Source of the DNA: Pseudomonadota bacterium
GTDB lineage: Bacteria > Desulfobacterota > Desulfobulbia > Desulfobulbales > Desulfurivibrionaceae
DNA: 36,577 nt
Direction of reading: 5' to 3'
NCBI GenBank assembly: GCA_018829945.1
Contig: JAHJTI010000158.1
Span: 1-36,577 of the forward strand
The translations under genes and the position numbers were made by a program. The notes under the pieces were generated by a model. The model was not told where the DNA came from. It saw only the letters and a list, made by a program, of their open reading frames with translations, and did no database searches. The first letter of the stretch is position 1. Each line of letters starts with the position of its first letter. Shown here in pieces: positions 9,197 to 17,728 of the stretch.

Positions 9197-10069
9197 AAAG
9201 AGTACCTCCTGTGTTGAGTGTTTCCCGGATTGAGCCGTCCAGGAACCGGACGACGGTGGTTGTGCATTCAATTCGGCTATAAGCCCTTCCAGGCTGCCGA
9301 TGCGGTCGGCAAGACCGGCCGATACGGCTTTTTCTCCGATGAGGATGTCTCCTCCGCCGAAGTCGGCTTCCACTGTTTCCTCGGAAACCCCGCGAAACCT
9401 GGCCACCGAGGCGATGAACACGTCGCAGAGATCGTTGGCCCAGGATCGGATCTGCGCCTGGCCATCCTCGCTGTTCAAGTCCGGCCTTTTTTTCGGGCTC
9501 CGCTCGCTGACGATTTCGATCACATTTTGATCCGCTGATGGCTTTTGCAAGCGGAATACAACCCCGATGCAGCCGACCATGGCGGTGGCATCGATCACAA
9601 CTTCCGCACAGGCGGAGGCAGGCCAGTAACCGGCTGATGCGCATTGGCCACCGACATAGGCGATGATCGGCTTGCCAGCGGCGCGGGCGGCAAAGATCCG
9701 GTTGGCATGCTCATTGATGCCGGTGGCCTGGCCGCCCGGGGTGTCATAATGCATGATGATGGACCGGACGGAGGGATTCTCCTCGGCCAGGGTGAGGTCG
9801 GATGATATGCCGTCCACCGAACAGACGCCGGAAATGCGCGAGAACATGGAGGCGTAGCGAATAATGGGGCCGGTGACATGGATAATGGCCACACTGCCGC
9901 GGATCTCCATATTCTGGGATTCATCCGGGCTTTCTCCGCGCTTGGCAAGCACTGCTTCCGGATCTCCGAGACGGGCGGCCACATCGCAAACCTGTTGATA
10001 GGCGGCAGGGGTGATCAGCCAGGGCTTGCCGTATACTTCGGTGGCCAGGATTGAATATTTTTTATTCAT
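8768..10069 (-). CDS. S49/SppA-like prohead protease with C-terminal scaffold domain
   Basis: 433 aa; serine protease core HYDTPGGQATG...AGKPIIAYVGGQCASAGYWPASAC (catalytic Ser region) and K/E/A-rich C-terminus. Confidence 0.9.
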   Translation of the reverse strand: MNKKYSILATEVYGKPWLITPAAYQQVCDVAARLGDPEAVLAKRGESPDESQNMEIRGSVAIIHVTGPIIRYASMFSRISGVCSVDGISSDLTLAEENPSVRSIIMHYDTPGGQATGINEHANRIFAARAAGKPIIAYVGGQCASAGYWPASACAEVVIDATAMVGCIGVVFRLQKPSADQNVIEIVSERSPKKRPDLNSEDGQAQIRSWANDLCDVFIASVARFRGVSEETVEADFGGGDILIGEKAVSAGLADRIGSLEGLIAELNAQPPSSGSWTAQSGKHSTQEVLFMNPDDLKQKHPETYATIHALGMEAGKAAVNNETTAAIDQAKADASATELARIKGVLALDKSKKTELSDTIVKLALDGATTPEAAAYKLMTEQGEVATKAAQDLAADAAQIPVIDSGSGAADTEGSAAEAKAVVDNIVAGAGR

Positions 10070-11625
10070 TCTTCATCGGTCTCCTCTTTGTCTGGCGGAG
10101 AAACGGCAGCCGGTGAATTGCCCCCCTCAATCAAGCGAAGTCCACCATCACTGCGCTGCTTTTCTTCCCGAATCCGCTGGGGCAGATTGACGGAAAAATC
10201 TCCGCCGGTGAGCCTGCGAGTCTCGGTGGTTCGGGTGGAGAAATCTTCATCGCACATCATCTTGGAGGCGGTGACCTCTTTGAGCGGATCGAGCTGGCCC
10301 ATGATCGGGCCGTTCCATTCGGCCTGGCAATAGGCTGCGCGGATGGCCGAATCCTGCAGGAATCCGGGGGCCTTGATCCTGCCGGTGATTACCGCTTCGC
10401 GCAGGAACTCGATGAATATGGGCTGACAAAAATTGTTGACCAGCCAGGAGCGGCGGCGGCTGTAAAATTTCCAGGCCATCAGGAAGGCGGCGCGGGAAGC
10501 GGAATACGATTTGTTGAAACTCTTGAGGATCACGTCCGCCGGCTGCTCAATGGCCCCGCCGATCTCCTGGACAATGGCACGGAAGAACGGCTCGAACAGG
10601 GCATTGGGACGTTTCGGATCTGCAAGCTCTATTTCCTCGCCCGCAGCAAGGTCAACGATGTTGCCATGGCCCATGGCCTGCTCTCCGGATCCGAGCTGCA
10701 CCTTGTTGGCCAGGGGCTTGCCATCCGGGCCGACTCCGCCGCCGAAGGCGACACCCTGGGCAGCCGGAGACTTGACAAAAACCGTCAGAAACGAGGTGAC
10801 CACCGAGGCCATCAGCTCCGCATCGGAAAGGCGGGAGAGTTGTTTGAGCTTGGGCAGCACCGAGGAGAGATAAGGGAAACCGCGCGACTGACCAACCCGT
10901 TCCCGCTCGAACAGATGGATGATGTTCGGCCGGCCGGACTTGTCGCCGAAAAATTGCACTTCCCGCCACTGTCTGTTGTTGAACAGCGAGCCTGGATGCG
11001 TGGTCTGCACAAAACAGGAAACGGGCTCTCCGCGCTTGTTGCGGCGAATGCCGCCTGAGATTGCTGGATCGTTGAGCATTCCGTCCGGGGTGGATACCTG
11101 ATGTCCCTCAATGAGCTGTACGGCGAGCATATAGTGGGAGGTGGAGCGTTTGATCAGCGGCAAGGCGGCAAAGACATCACCATTCATCAGCGCTGAAAGC
11201 AGAGCCAGCCCTTGGATTTCCTCGAATACCTGAGCTTTGGTGGCATCGCAATCCTTGGATCCAGCCCAAAGACGATATTCGCGCTCGGCGGTGTCCTGCC
11301 AGGCGTCGGCTTCGTCGTGCGAAAGGCCGAGAAATTCGCGGTCAATGCGTGATTGCGGAGTGAGGCCCGGCCCGACGATGGAGGTTACCGCGCCCTTGAT
11401 GGCGCTGGCTGCCACCGGAATATTGCGATAAGCGTCTCCGGAGAACTTCCGCAGGGTATCAAGGTCGTTGTCAACATGGACATCGGAGGAGCCGTCGGAC
11501 GCTGCCCAGCCACGGGTAACGCGACTGAACTGGTCGGCGGCGGCATACCCGGCGGACGAACCGATCCCGGCCGCTGTCGGGTATGGGATGCCGCGCTGAT
11601 CGAGAATGAGAGATTGATTAATCAT
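10066..11625 (-). CDS. Portal protein, lambda gpB family
   Basis: ORF 10066..11676, likely start MINQSLILDQRGIPYPTAAG at 11625; portal-like RDAYRNIPVAASAIKGAVTSIVGPGLTPQSRID..., DVILKSFNKSYSASRAAFLMAWKFYSRRRSWL. Confidence 0.9.
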   Translation of the reverse strand: MINQSLILDQRGIPYPTAAGIGSSAGYAAADQFSRVTRGWAASDGSSDVHVDNDLDTLRKFSGDAYRNIPVAASAIKGAVTSIVGPGLTPQSRIDREFLGLSHDEADAWQDTAEREYRLWAGSKDCDATKAQVFEEIQGLALLSALMNGDVFAALPLIKRSTSHYMLAVQLIEGHQVSTPDGMLNDPAISGGIRRNKRGEPVSCFVQTTHPGSLFNNRQWREVQFFGDKSGRPNIIHLFERERVGQSRGFPYLSSVLPKLKQLSRLSDAELMASVVTSFLTVFVKSPAAQGVAFGGGVGPDGKPLANKVQLGSGEQAMGHGNIVDLAAGEEIELADPKRPNALFEPFFRAIVQEIGGAIEQPADVILKSFNKSYSASRAAFLMAWKFYSRRRSWLVNNFCQPIFIEFLREAVITGRIKAPGFLQDSAIRAAYCQAEWNGPIMGQLDPLKEVTASKMMCDEDFSTRTTETRRLTGGDFSVNLPQRIREEKQRSDGGLRLIEGGNSPAAVSPPDKEETDEE

Positions 11626-11845
11626 CGACCGGCACCGCGCGGCGACAGCGGGTGGACCCGTCGCCTCCGTTTTCAAGGCGGGAAACCTGGACCCGCCAGT
11701 AATCGATTCGCTGGCCGATTACATCAAGATCGGCGCGAGTGACCTTGGTTCCGGCGACCTCGTAAGCCTGGTTAACGGCAACGGCGGCCTCGGCTTCGAG
11801 CCATTTTTCGAGCATTGCTTGTGCTGTGCTGAGATCAACCGGCAT
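11618..11845 (-). CDS. gpW-like head-tail joining protein
   Basis: MPVDLSTAQAMLEKWLEAEAAVAVNQAYEVAGTKVTRADLDVIGQRIDYWRVQVSRLENGG, located upstream of portal. Confidence 0.7.
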   Translation of the reverse strand: MPVDLSTAQAMLEKWLEAEAAVAVNQAYEVAGTKVTRADLDVIGQRIDYWRVQVSRLENGGDGSTRCRRAVPVDD

Positions 11846-11929
11846 GTGAGCCTCGCTGTGTGGGTTGCACTCAAGATGCAGCAGCGAGGAAAAAATAAAA
11901 AGGGGGTCGTATCTTGTAGAAGATATTTG

Positions 11930-11978
11930 CTTCCACACGAAAATTCCTGTGGAAGAATTTTCGTGTACAGGAATTTTC
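11930..11978. repeat. Nested, mutually exclusive inverted repeats
   Basis: cttccaca 11930-11937 / tgtggaag 11948-11955; acacgaaaattc 11935-11946 / gaattttcgtgt 11955-11966; gaaaattcctgt 11939-11950 / acaggaattttc 11967-11978, all perfect. Confidence 0.9.
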
Positions 11979-12070
11979 TTGTGGGGGGAATGGGGGTGGT
12001 GATAGAGTGGTTAGGATGCTTTTACATTGATCTATTCCAGTGGAAAAGAAAAACAATCACAGGGAGGAGA

Positions 12071-12229
12071 ATGATGCAGGACAAATGGGAATTCTACAAA
12101 GACGGGGAGAAAAAATGGCGCTGGAGACGCACCGCATCGAACGGGAGAATTGTGGGAGCCTCTACGCAAGGGTATGTAAACAAAGCAGACTGCGAAGCTA
12201 ATGCCAGGATAAATGGCTGGAAGGGTTGA
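12071..12229 (+). CDS. DUF1508 (YegP-like) small protein
   Basis: In-frame start in ORF 11819..12229 preceded by agggaggaga; product MMQDKWEFYKDGEKKWRWRRTASNGRIVGASTQGYVNKADCEANARINGWKG matches the DUF1508 pattern. Confidence 0.85.
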   Translation: MMQDKWEFYKDGEKKWRWRRTASNGRIVGASTQGYVNKADCEANARINGWKG

Positions 12230-12294
12230 AACCAGACATAAACCAAAATATCGGCCTGGTGCTACGCTAAAATTCTATCTCGGCCAACAAGAGG

Positions 12295-12807
12295 GTGGTG
12301 ATCTTGAAGCCGCCGCGCTCCACGGTATTCAATATGACAACAGAAACAATGAATCTTATTGCTGTAATTGTCGGTCCAATTATTGCTGTTATAATTACTT
12401 TGCTGTATCAAAAGCATAAAGAGAAGCAAGATACTAAACATAGGGCGTTCCTACTCTTGATGGCCCATCGAAAGTCGATTCCCCCGAATTTCGCAATGGT
12501 TGAGGTTCTTAATACCCTTGATGTTGTTTTTTCAAAAAATCAAAAAGTTGTGGATCTTTGGCACAAATATTATACGCTTCTTGCTCAACCACCATCTCAG
12601 GAGAGAGAGCATACCTGGCTGGAGCTTCTATCTGAAATAGCCAATGATCTGGACTATCCAACAGTGAAACAAACTGATCTTGATAAGTTTTACATACCAC
12701 AAGGCCATATTGATCAATTTGAACTTCAGGGGAAAATACAAAAGGAGCTTTTAAGGGTTTTAGAAAACACTTCAAAGTTCGTTGTTGCTCAGAAAAAAAC
12801 ACCTTAG
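12295..12807 (+). CDS. Membrane-anchored hypothetical protein (DUF6680-like); start uncertain (GTG 12295, ATG 12334 or ATG 12349)
   Basis: N-terminal TM MNLIAVIVGPIIAVIITLLYQKHKEKQDTKHRAFLLLMAHRKSIPPNFAMVEVLNTLDVVF...; + strand inside a - strand operon. Confidence 0.7.
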   Translation: MVILKPPRSTVFNMTTETMNLIAVIVGPIIAVIITLLYQKHKEKQDTKHRAFLLLMAHRKSIPPNFAMVEVLNTLDVVFSKNQKVVDLWHKYYTLLAQPPSQEREHTWLELLSEIANDLDYPTVKQTDLDKFYIPQGHIDQFELQGKIQKELLRVLENTSKFVVAQKKTP

Positions 12808-12813
12808 GTTATC

Positions 12814-13077
12814 TCACCCACCCATTGCTCGCTGCCGAACCGGATCAACCTGCACGGACTTGATGGTTATATCCATTCTGTGAAGCGGGCAATCCTGGTT
12901 GCTACACTTGTGGTAGCGCGTTTTGAATCCATCCTCCCAGGGCAGGGAACCGGTAATCCTGGCGCGAGGAGTGGCGCAGTGTGGACAGGTGGCGCCATCC
13001 TGGGCGGAGTAATCAACCCCACTCTTGGCTTCGTTGGTTGCGGAGAGCAGTTTTTCTTCATAAGCATCTGTTGTCAT
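12814..13077 (-). CDS. Ogr/Delta-like zinc-finger small protein
   Basis: CPHCATPRARITGSLPWEDGFKTRYHKCSNQDCPLH with CxxC and CxxxxC pairs. Confidence 0.6.
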   Translation of the reverse strand: MTTDAYEEKLLSATNEAKSGVDYSAQDGATCPHCATPRARITGSLPWEDGFKTRYHKCSNQDCPLHRMDITIKSVQVDPVRQRAMGG

Positions 13078-13095
13078 ATCGTTGTTTCCTCTTGG

Positions 13096-15024
13096 TTAAG
13101 CTTCCACGCCTTTACTGCGCACCCTTCGTCCTGAACTGTCTTCCTGCACTTCCTCCGGCCTGGGCCAGAACTTCACCTCCACCAGATCCGCCAGGGCCAG
13201 GTTGTAGACCTCGACATCAAAAGCGTGGTTTGCTTTCCCCTCCGGACACTCCCACAACCCCTTTCCGTTGACGAACTCGACGCACATCTGCTGGGCCCAC
13301 TCCGAGTTGTAGTCTTTGTGCAGATGCCATGCTCCCGGATCTGCCGGGAAGATTTCCAGCTTGGTGGCAAGGTTGTCTTTGAAATAATTGGTGTTGATCC
13401 GGAGGAGCTGCACGCCGCCCGGGATCGCCTTTTTCGTGCCGGGGTAGGTGGTGATCGTTGTCCAGGAAAACGGGGTGGCCATGCGCTCCTCGCCTTTGAG
13501 CGGCACGATCTTTCCCTTTCTGGCCCGGCACCAGTCGTAGACCTCCTTGGTGCGGTGGCCCATTGCGTCGATGGCGCAGAAGTGCAGAACATATTTCCGG
13601 CCGGAGGCGTCCAGGTATTCATCCTGCCAGAAGACCTTTTCCAGGGCCTCGAAGGTATCGACAAACCCCTCGCGGATCAGCCAGCTTTCCTGCTCAAGGC
13701 CATAGCCCCAGGCCCTGATCTTGTAATAAAACCCGTTGTCCTGGGTGTCGGCGGTGCCGAGCAGGCAGGCCACTTGATTGCCTGCCGGCACCAGGCCGCG
13801 GGGGCGGTCGTCGCAGAGGGCGAGGATTTTATCTTCTTCCCGTTCCTGGTGATGCTCCAGCCACGGCTCCGCCTTGTAGCGGTTGCAAAAATCCTTGTGG
13901 GCGTTGAGGTCGATTACCTTGGTGCCGGGCTTGCGGCACTTGAGCCAGGCGGCGGCGATCTCGGCCAGCGGAACGAAGGGAGACAGCCAGGAGGGGAGGT
14001 GGAAGCCTATCTTGCGGGGGCGGACAGCCTCCAGATAGGCGAAGAGTTCCCGGCCATCCGGCTTGTCCGGATCGCTGCTCTTTGCCACCCAGCCGCCGAG
14101 GCGCACTGCCTGGTCGCGGTGGTGGTCGTCCCAGTGCGCTCCGCAATGTTCGCATTCGTACCAGGCGAGCCCCTGGGCCTCAATGATGTTCGGATCGCGC
14201 TCATCCTCCGGCCAGTGGATCCGCTCGAAGGACATAACCTGCCGACCGCTGCAGGATGGACAGCACACCTGATATTCGAAAATCACCTGCGCATTCTGCA
14301 GAGACTGCCAGATATATCCTGATTCCACCGAGGGGGTGGAGATCTTCCATATCTTGTAGTTCCAGCGGTAGGTGGTTTTTCTGGCTTCTCCCAATCGGAT
14401 GGGATCGGTTTCCCGGTTGTTTGACTCGGGGTATTTGTCGGTTTCATCGAAAACGATGTAGCGGATCGGCTTGTTGCTCAGGCGGGAAACCGACCTGGCC
14501 CAGGCCATATAAATTGGCATGTGCTTGAGATTGATCCGCATGGATGATGCGTCATCCATGCGGCCGGTCATGGTTTCGCGCAGCCGCCGCGACGATGTGA
14601 ACATGGGCTGGATGCGGTCGTTGCAGTTCTCTTTGGAGACCTCCTGGTCCGGGAAAACATACATCACCGGGCCCGGGTCACGGTCAGCCGCATAGCCGAT
14701 GCAGTTGTTTACGCCCTCGGAGCCGCCTGTCTGCGGAGACTTGCACATGGCAATCTCGCGGACCGAGACAAAAAACGAGGCATCCATGATCCCGGCCAAG
14801 TACGGGGTGATGTCGTTCCGCCACGGCCCGGCCAGTGAGCTCATGGTCAAGACGCGATGCTTCTCACACCATTCCGACACCTTGATCTTGCGCCGCTTGC
14901 GAAAGACGCGCCGCTCCGCCGCCGAAAACCGGAAGGAGATGCGCACCGGTGCCGGCCGCTGGTGCAGCGACAGCGGCAGCCATGGGCGGGATCCGGTAAG
15001 GGTGATTGGTTGGGGGATGGTCAT
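13096..15024 (-). CDS. Terminase large subunit, GpA family
   Basis: 642 aa; SEWCEKHRVLTMSSLAGPWRNDITPYLAGIMDASFFVSVREIAMCKSPQTGGSEGVNNCIGYAADRDPGPVMYVFPDQEVSKENCNDRI; YIVFDETDKYP (Walker B-like). Confidence 0.93.
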   Translation of the reverse strand: MTIPQPITLTGSRPWLPLSLHQRPAPVRISFRFSAAERRVFRKRRKIKVSEWCEKHRVLTMSSLAGPWRNDITPYLAGIMDASFFVSVREIAMCKSPQTGGSEGVNNCIGYAADRDPGPVMYVFPDQEVSKENCNDRIQPMFTSSRRLRETMTGRMDDASSMRINLKHMPIYMAWARSVSRLSNKPIRYIVFDETDKYPESNNRETDPIRLGEARKTTYRWNYKIWKISTPSVESGYIWQSLQNAQVIFEYQVCCPSCSGRQVMSFERIHWPEDERDPNIIEAQGLAWYECEHCGAHWDDHHRDQAVRLGGWVAKSSDPDKPDGRELFAYLEAVRPRKIGFHLPSWLSPFVPLAEIAAAWLKCRKPGTKVIDLNAHKDFCNRYKAEPWLEHHQEREEDKILALCDDRPRGLVPAGNQVACLLGTADTQDNGFYYKIRAWGYGLEQESWLIREGFVDTFEALEKVFWQDEYLDASGRKYVLHFCAIDAMGHRTKEVYDWCRARKGKIVPLKGEERMATPFSWTTITTYPGTKKAIPGGVQLLRINTNYFKDNLATKLEIFPADPGAWHLHKDYNSEWAQQMCVEFVNGKGLWECPEGKANHAFDVEVYNLALADLVEVKFWPRPEEVQEDSSGRRVRSKGVEA

Positions 15025-15028
15025 TTAT

Positions 15029-15106
15029 TTATTTTCCGCAATACGAGCAAGAAGGAATAGCCGAGAAATGCTTTGTTTCGGTTGGAGAATTTAGAACCTC
15101 ACTCAT
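15029..15106 (-). CDS. Possible 25-aa microprotein
   Basis: ATG with upstream aaaggagcttgatcatc; MSEVLNSPTETKHFSAIPSCSYCGK; fills the gap between ASCH gene and terminase. Confidence 0.3.
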   Translation of the reverse strand: MSEVLNSPTETKHFSAIPSCSYCGK

Positions 15107-15160
15107 GATGATCAAGCTCCTTTGTGCCTCAATTTTTCGCTTTTTTGAGCGACAAATTAA

Positions 15161-15472
15161 TTACGCTCTCAACTCCAGCACCGGACCGAGGCTGATCAGA
15201 AAATACTTGTCAGCCGTTATCTCTTCACCGTGCATGGGCGCGATGAAGTCATTGCGATAAACGGTTAAGCTGTGGAGCTTTACCCGAATGAACGGCGCAT
15301 TCCGAGAGTGTCCGTTTCGGAAGTGAACCTCTGTGAAGTCCTGCCGAATAGCACCGTTGGCCATCAGCCGTGACACCCAATATGGCTTGAATTCCCGGTA
15401 CTCTACTGTCTTTTGTCCGGAGGCTATCAGGTCAAACCACTTCTTCTTGAGAGTCAAATTTAGAATGGCCAT
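15161..15472 (-). CDS. ASCH-domain-like protein
   Basis: MAILNLTLKKKWFDLIASGQKTVEYREFKPYWVSRL... (ASCH-type GxKxxExR region). Confidence 0.7.
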   Translation of the reverse strand: MAILNLTLKKKWFDLIASGQKTVEYREFKPYWVSRLMANGAIRQDFTEVHFRNGHSRNAPFIRVKLHSLTVYRNDFIAPMHGEEITADKYFLISLGPVLELRA

Positions 15473-15481
15473 ATTCTCTCC

Positions 15482-15709
15482 TTACAGTCTCGCCGGAACA
15501 CGGACCAGAGACACCTCGCCAGGAATGACGCGCTCCAGATCCCCGTCTTCCGTCCGCAAAATCTTTGGCGTCCCGAAGGTCTTCTTGATGGAAACCTTGC
15601 AGGCCGGGCACTGAAAAACATCTTTCGGCATGATCATTCCGGAGATGGTCTCAAGCCACATCTCGAAGAGGTTTTCCGCTCCGCATTCTCCGCAGGTTAT
15701 TGTGCACAT
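15482..15709 (-). CDS. Zinc-ribbon small protein
   Basis: MCTITCGECGAENLFEMWLETISGMIMPKDVFQCPACKVSIKK; two CxxC pairs. Confidence 0.6.
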   Translation of the reverse strand: MCTITCGECGAENLFEMWLETISGMIMPKDVFQCPACKVSIKKTFGTPKILRTEDGDLERVIPGEVSLVRVPARL

Positions 15710-16632
15710 TCGCTTTCTCCTGGGAATTCCATGTGCTCCTTTCCGTCCAACAGACGACCGGCTGCTTTCTTTCCGACGCGGTATGATCTGGTCCCATCTC
15801 CCCAGACGTGATACATGGCGTTTCTGCTGGACAGTGCTGTAAAGGGGCTGGATGTAAAATCTGCTTGCGATTGGTGGCTCCATTCCCCCCATTGCTTGAA
15901 GAAAAAAGGTATTTTTGCGTCGGTGCATTGGTAACGCAGAAAGTTTACCCACTCAGGAGACAGCGCCCTGGCTTCATGCCCTGATTCACCACCGCAGATG
16001 ACCAGGTCAACACAAGGAACAGGTCTAAACCGAGAGTGTGCCGCCGCTTCCCGGTTGCAGTGGCGCAGGATGTTTACCGGTCCAAGCATCGGCTCTATGG
16101 AAATAAACTTGTGAGCAACCTGCAGGCCGCACAGGATAGGAATGCTCCTGTCTGCGCTGGCCTGATCCCAAACCGTTACCCCGAACCAGAAGCAATCTTG
16201 AAGCGTCTCAACGGAGTAGGTGGACTCGCTGTTCATCCATTGAAAAAACTCCGCCATCCGCTCTGGCCGCTTGGTAAGGATCATGTAGCGGTGATGTGGA
16301 GCCATTGCCGCATAGGTGAGAACGGCCTGGATGTACCCAAACGGAACCAAAGGGTGGAACAGGTCGCTGCGTTCGGTCACGAACCAGACGGTTGGCTTTT
16401 TGATTGTACTCGGCAGCTTGAGCTGATCTCTGCATATCATCACCATGCCATTCCATTTTCCTTCCTGGTTGGTCAGTCCGCGAAGGGAAGGGAGCGAATC
16501 TTTAAACCTGTGAGCATATTTGGCGGCAAAGCAGTTATCGCAGGCAGGCGAGCAGGGCGTGCAACCTTCCAGCACAGGCCAGTTGCGATCCCACCACAAC
16601 CCTTTTGCAATGCGTTTTTCAGATGGCTTCAT
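15697..16632 (-). CDS. DUF5131 / phage Gp37-Gp68 family protein
   Basis: WDRNWPVLEGCTPCSPACDNCFAAKYAHRFK..., VWFVTERSDLFHPLVPFGYIQAV, ILTKRPERMAEF, VICGGESGHEARALSPEWV; characteristic of this family. Confidence 0.88.
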   Translation of the reverse strand: MKPSEKRIAKGLWWDRNWPVLEGCTPCSPACDNCFAAKYAHRFKDSLPSLRGLTNQEGKWNGMVMICRDQLKLPSTIKKPTVWFVTERSDLFHPLVPFGYIQAVLTYAAMAPHHRYMILTKRPERMAEFFQWMNSESTYSVETLQDCFWFGVTVWDQASADRSIPILCGLQVAHKFISIEPMLGPVNILRHCNREAAAHSRFRPVPCVDLVICGGESGHEARALSPEWVNFLRYQCTDAKIPFFFKQWGEWSHQSQADFTSSPFTALSSRNAMYHVWGDGTRSYRVGKKAAGRLLDGKEHMEFPGESECAQ

Positions 16633-17467
16633 GGTGACAAGCTCCTTTTGTTTTCCTCTTGCGTCCTCTACCCGGGTGTGTCCTGATCCCGGCTTTTGCT
16701 TCAAGTTTTGCCAGGGCCAGCACCGAAGGTTTCAATTCTGCCGGTGTGGCTTGATAGTTGAGCAGGTTCAGGCACAACAGCTCCTTGCGGTTGAGCAGCA
16801 TCAGATTTTCAGGATTGCAATTGAGCTTGTCGCCATCGATAAAGGACACCACATGCCCCTTGGGCACCGGGCCGTTATTTTTCTCCCAGACATGGACGTG
16901 CTTGTGTTTGTACCGGGTCGGGAACCCGGTATATGGGTTGGTCTCGGCGATCTTTATAAGCACAAACCCGTCTTTCGAGCAGATTCTTTCGGTGCCGAGC
17001 GGCTTCCGGTTTTTCGGCACACTGCCTTTTTTGAAGCTGGTCCGGTTGGGCCCCATGTAGCCTTTAACTCCCTTGTTCCATGATTTTTGCCCCTTCACGA
17101 ACCTTCCGGTATTGCCGGAGGTAATTCCCCGGTTATGGACAAAGGTTTTGATCTGGCGTTCCGTCATGTCTGCGCCGAACCATTTATTGAACACGCCGGT
17201 CAACTCGGCCACGCTTCGGCCCATATAGTTGTACCGTAGAAAAAATACCTGCTCCGCGGTGTACAAATGCGCGGAGTAGATCCGCTCGCCGTATTTTCGG
17301 CCGCAAGTGATGCGGTGATTATTCAATGCCGCCTTGATCTGGGTCTCCGTCTTTTCCAAGTCAAATTTCGCATTGAACGCAGGAGTGAGCTGCCGGATAG
17401 ACATTGTGGCGTATCCGGTCCGCAGGAAAGCCAGCTGCTCTACCGTGTACCTATTCCGCCGCTTCAT
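16619..17467 (-). CDS. HNH endonuclease with tandem N-terminal DNA-binding repeats
   Basis: Two repeats (YTVEQLAFLRTGYATMSIRQL.../YTAEQVFFLRYNYMGRSVAEL...) and HNH core HKHVHVWEKNNGPVPKGHVVSFIDGDKLNCNPENLMLLNRKE. Confidence 0.85.
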   Translation of the reverse strand: MKRRNRYTVEQLAFLRTGYATMSIRQLTPAFNAKFDLEKTETQIKAALNNHRITCGRKYGERIYSAHLYTAEQVFFLRYNYMGRSVAELTGVFNKWFGADMTERQIKTFVHNRGITSGNTGRFVKGQKSWNKGVKGYMGPNRTSFKKGSVPKNRKPLGTERICSKDGFVLIKIAETNPYTGFPTRYKHKHVHVWEKNNGPVPKGHVVSFIDGDKLNCNPENLMLLNRKELLCLNLLNYQATPAELKPSVLALAKLEAKAGIRTHPGRGRKRKTKGACHHEAI

Positions 17468-17696
17468 TGACTGCACCGATCATCATGAGTGGAGCACGGC
17501 GGATCAAGCCGTCGTTAAGCGCTTTCTGTGCGTTCAACACCAAAGTTGCATTGCCGATGATGTGACTCGCTACCTGTGATACTGCCCTGGCGCGTTCGAT
17601 CTCTTCTTTTAATGCTTCCCCTTTTATTTCTTCGTCGGACAGTCGCTCTAACTGGCAAAACAAGTGGTCATTGAGATCAGTCAGTTTATTCTTCAT
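17451..17696 (-). CDS. Small phage protein of the type often next to HNH genes
   Basis: MKNKLTDLNDHLFCQLERLSDEEIKGEALKEEIERARAVSQVASHIIGNATLVLNAQKALNDG. Confidence 0.65.
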   Translation of the reverse strand: MKNKLTDLNDHLFCQLERLSDEEIKGEALKEEIERARAVSQVASHIIGNATLVLNAQKALNDGLIRRAPLMMIGAVNEAAE

Positions 17697-17728
17697 GATG
17701 TTTCTCCTTTTTTTGTCGTCATCTTGGT

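Noticed and set aside
11930-11978. CRISPR-like short repeats
   Set aside because: Repeat units overlap and are inverted, with no regular spacers; better described as nested palindromes. No CRISPR array was seen anywhere in the window.
13225-14322. 365-aa + strand ORF
   Set aside because: Fully antisense to the terminase large subunit; no family-like sequence and typical of the high-GC opposite frame.
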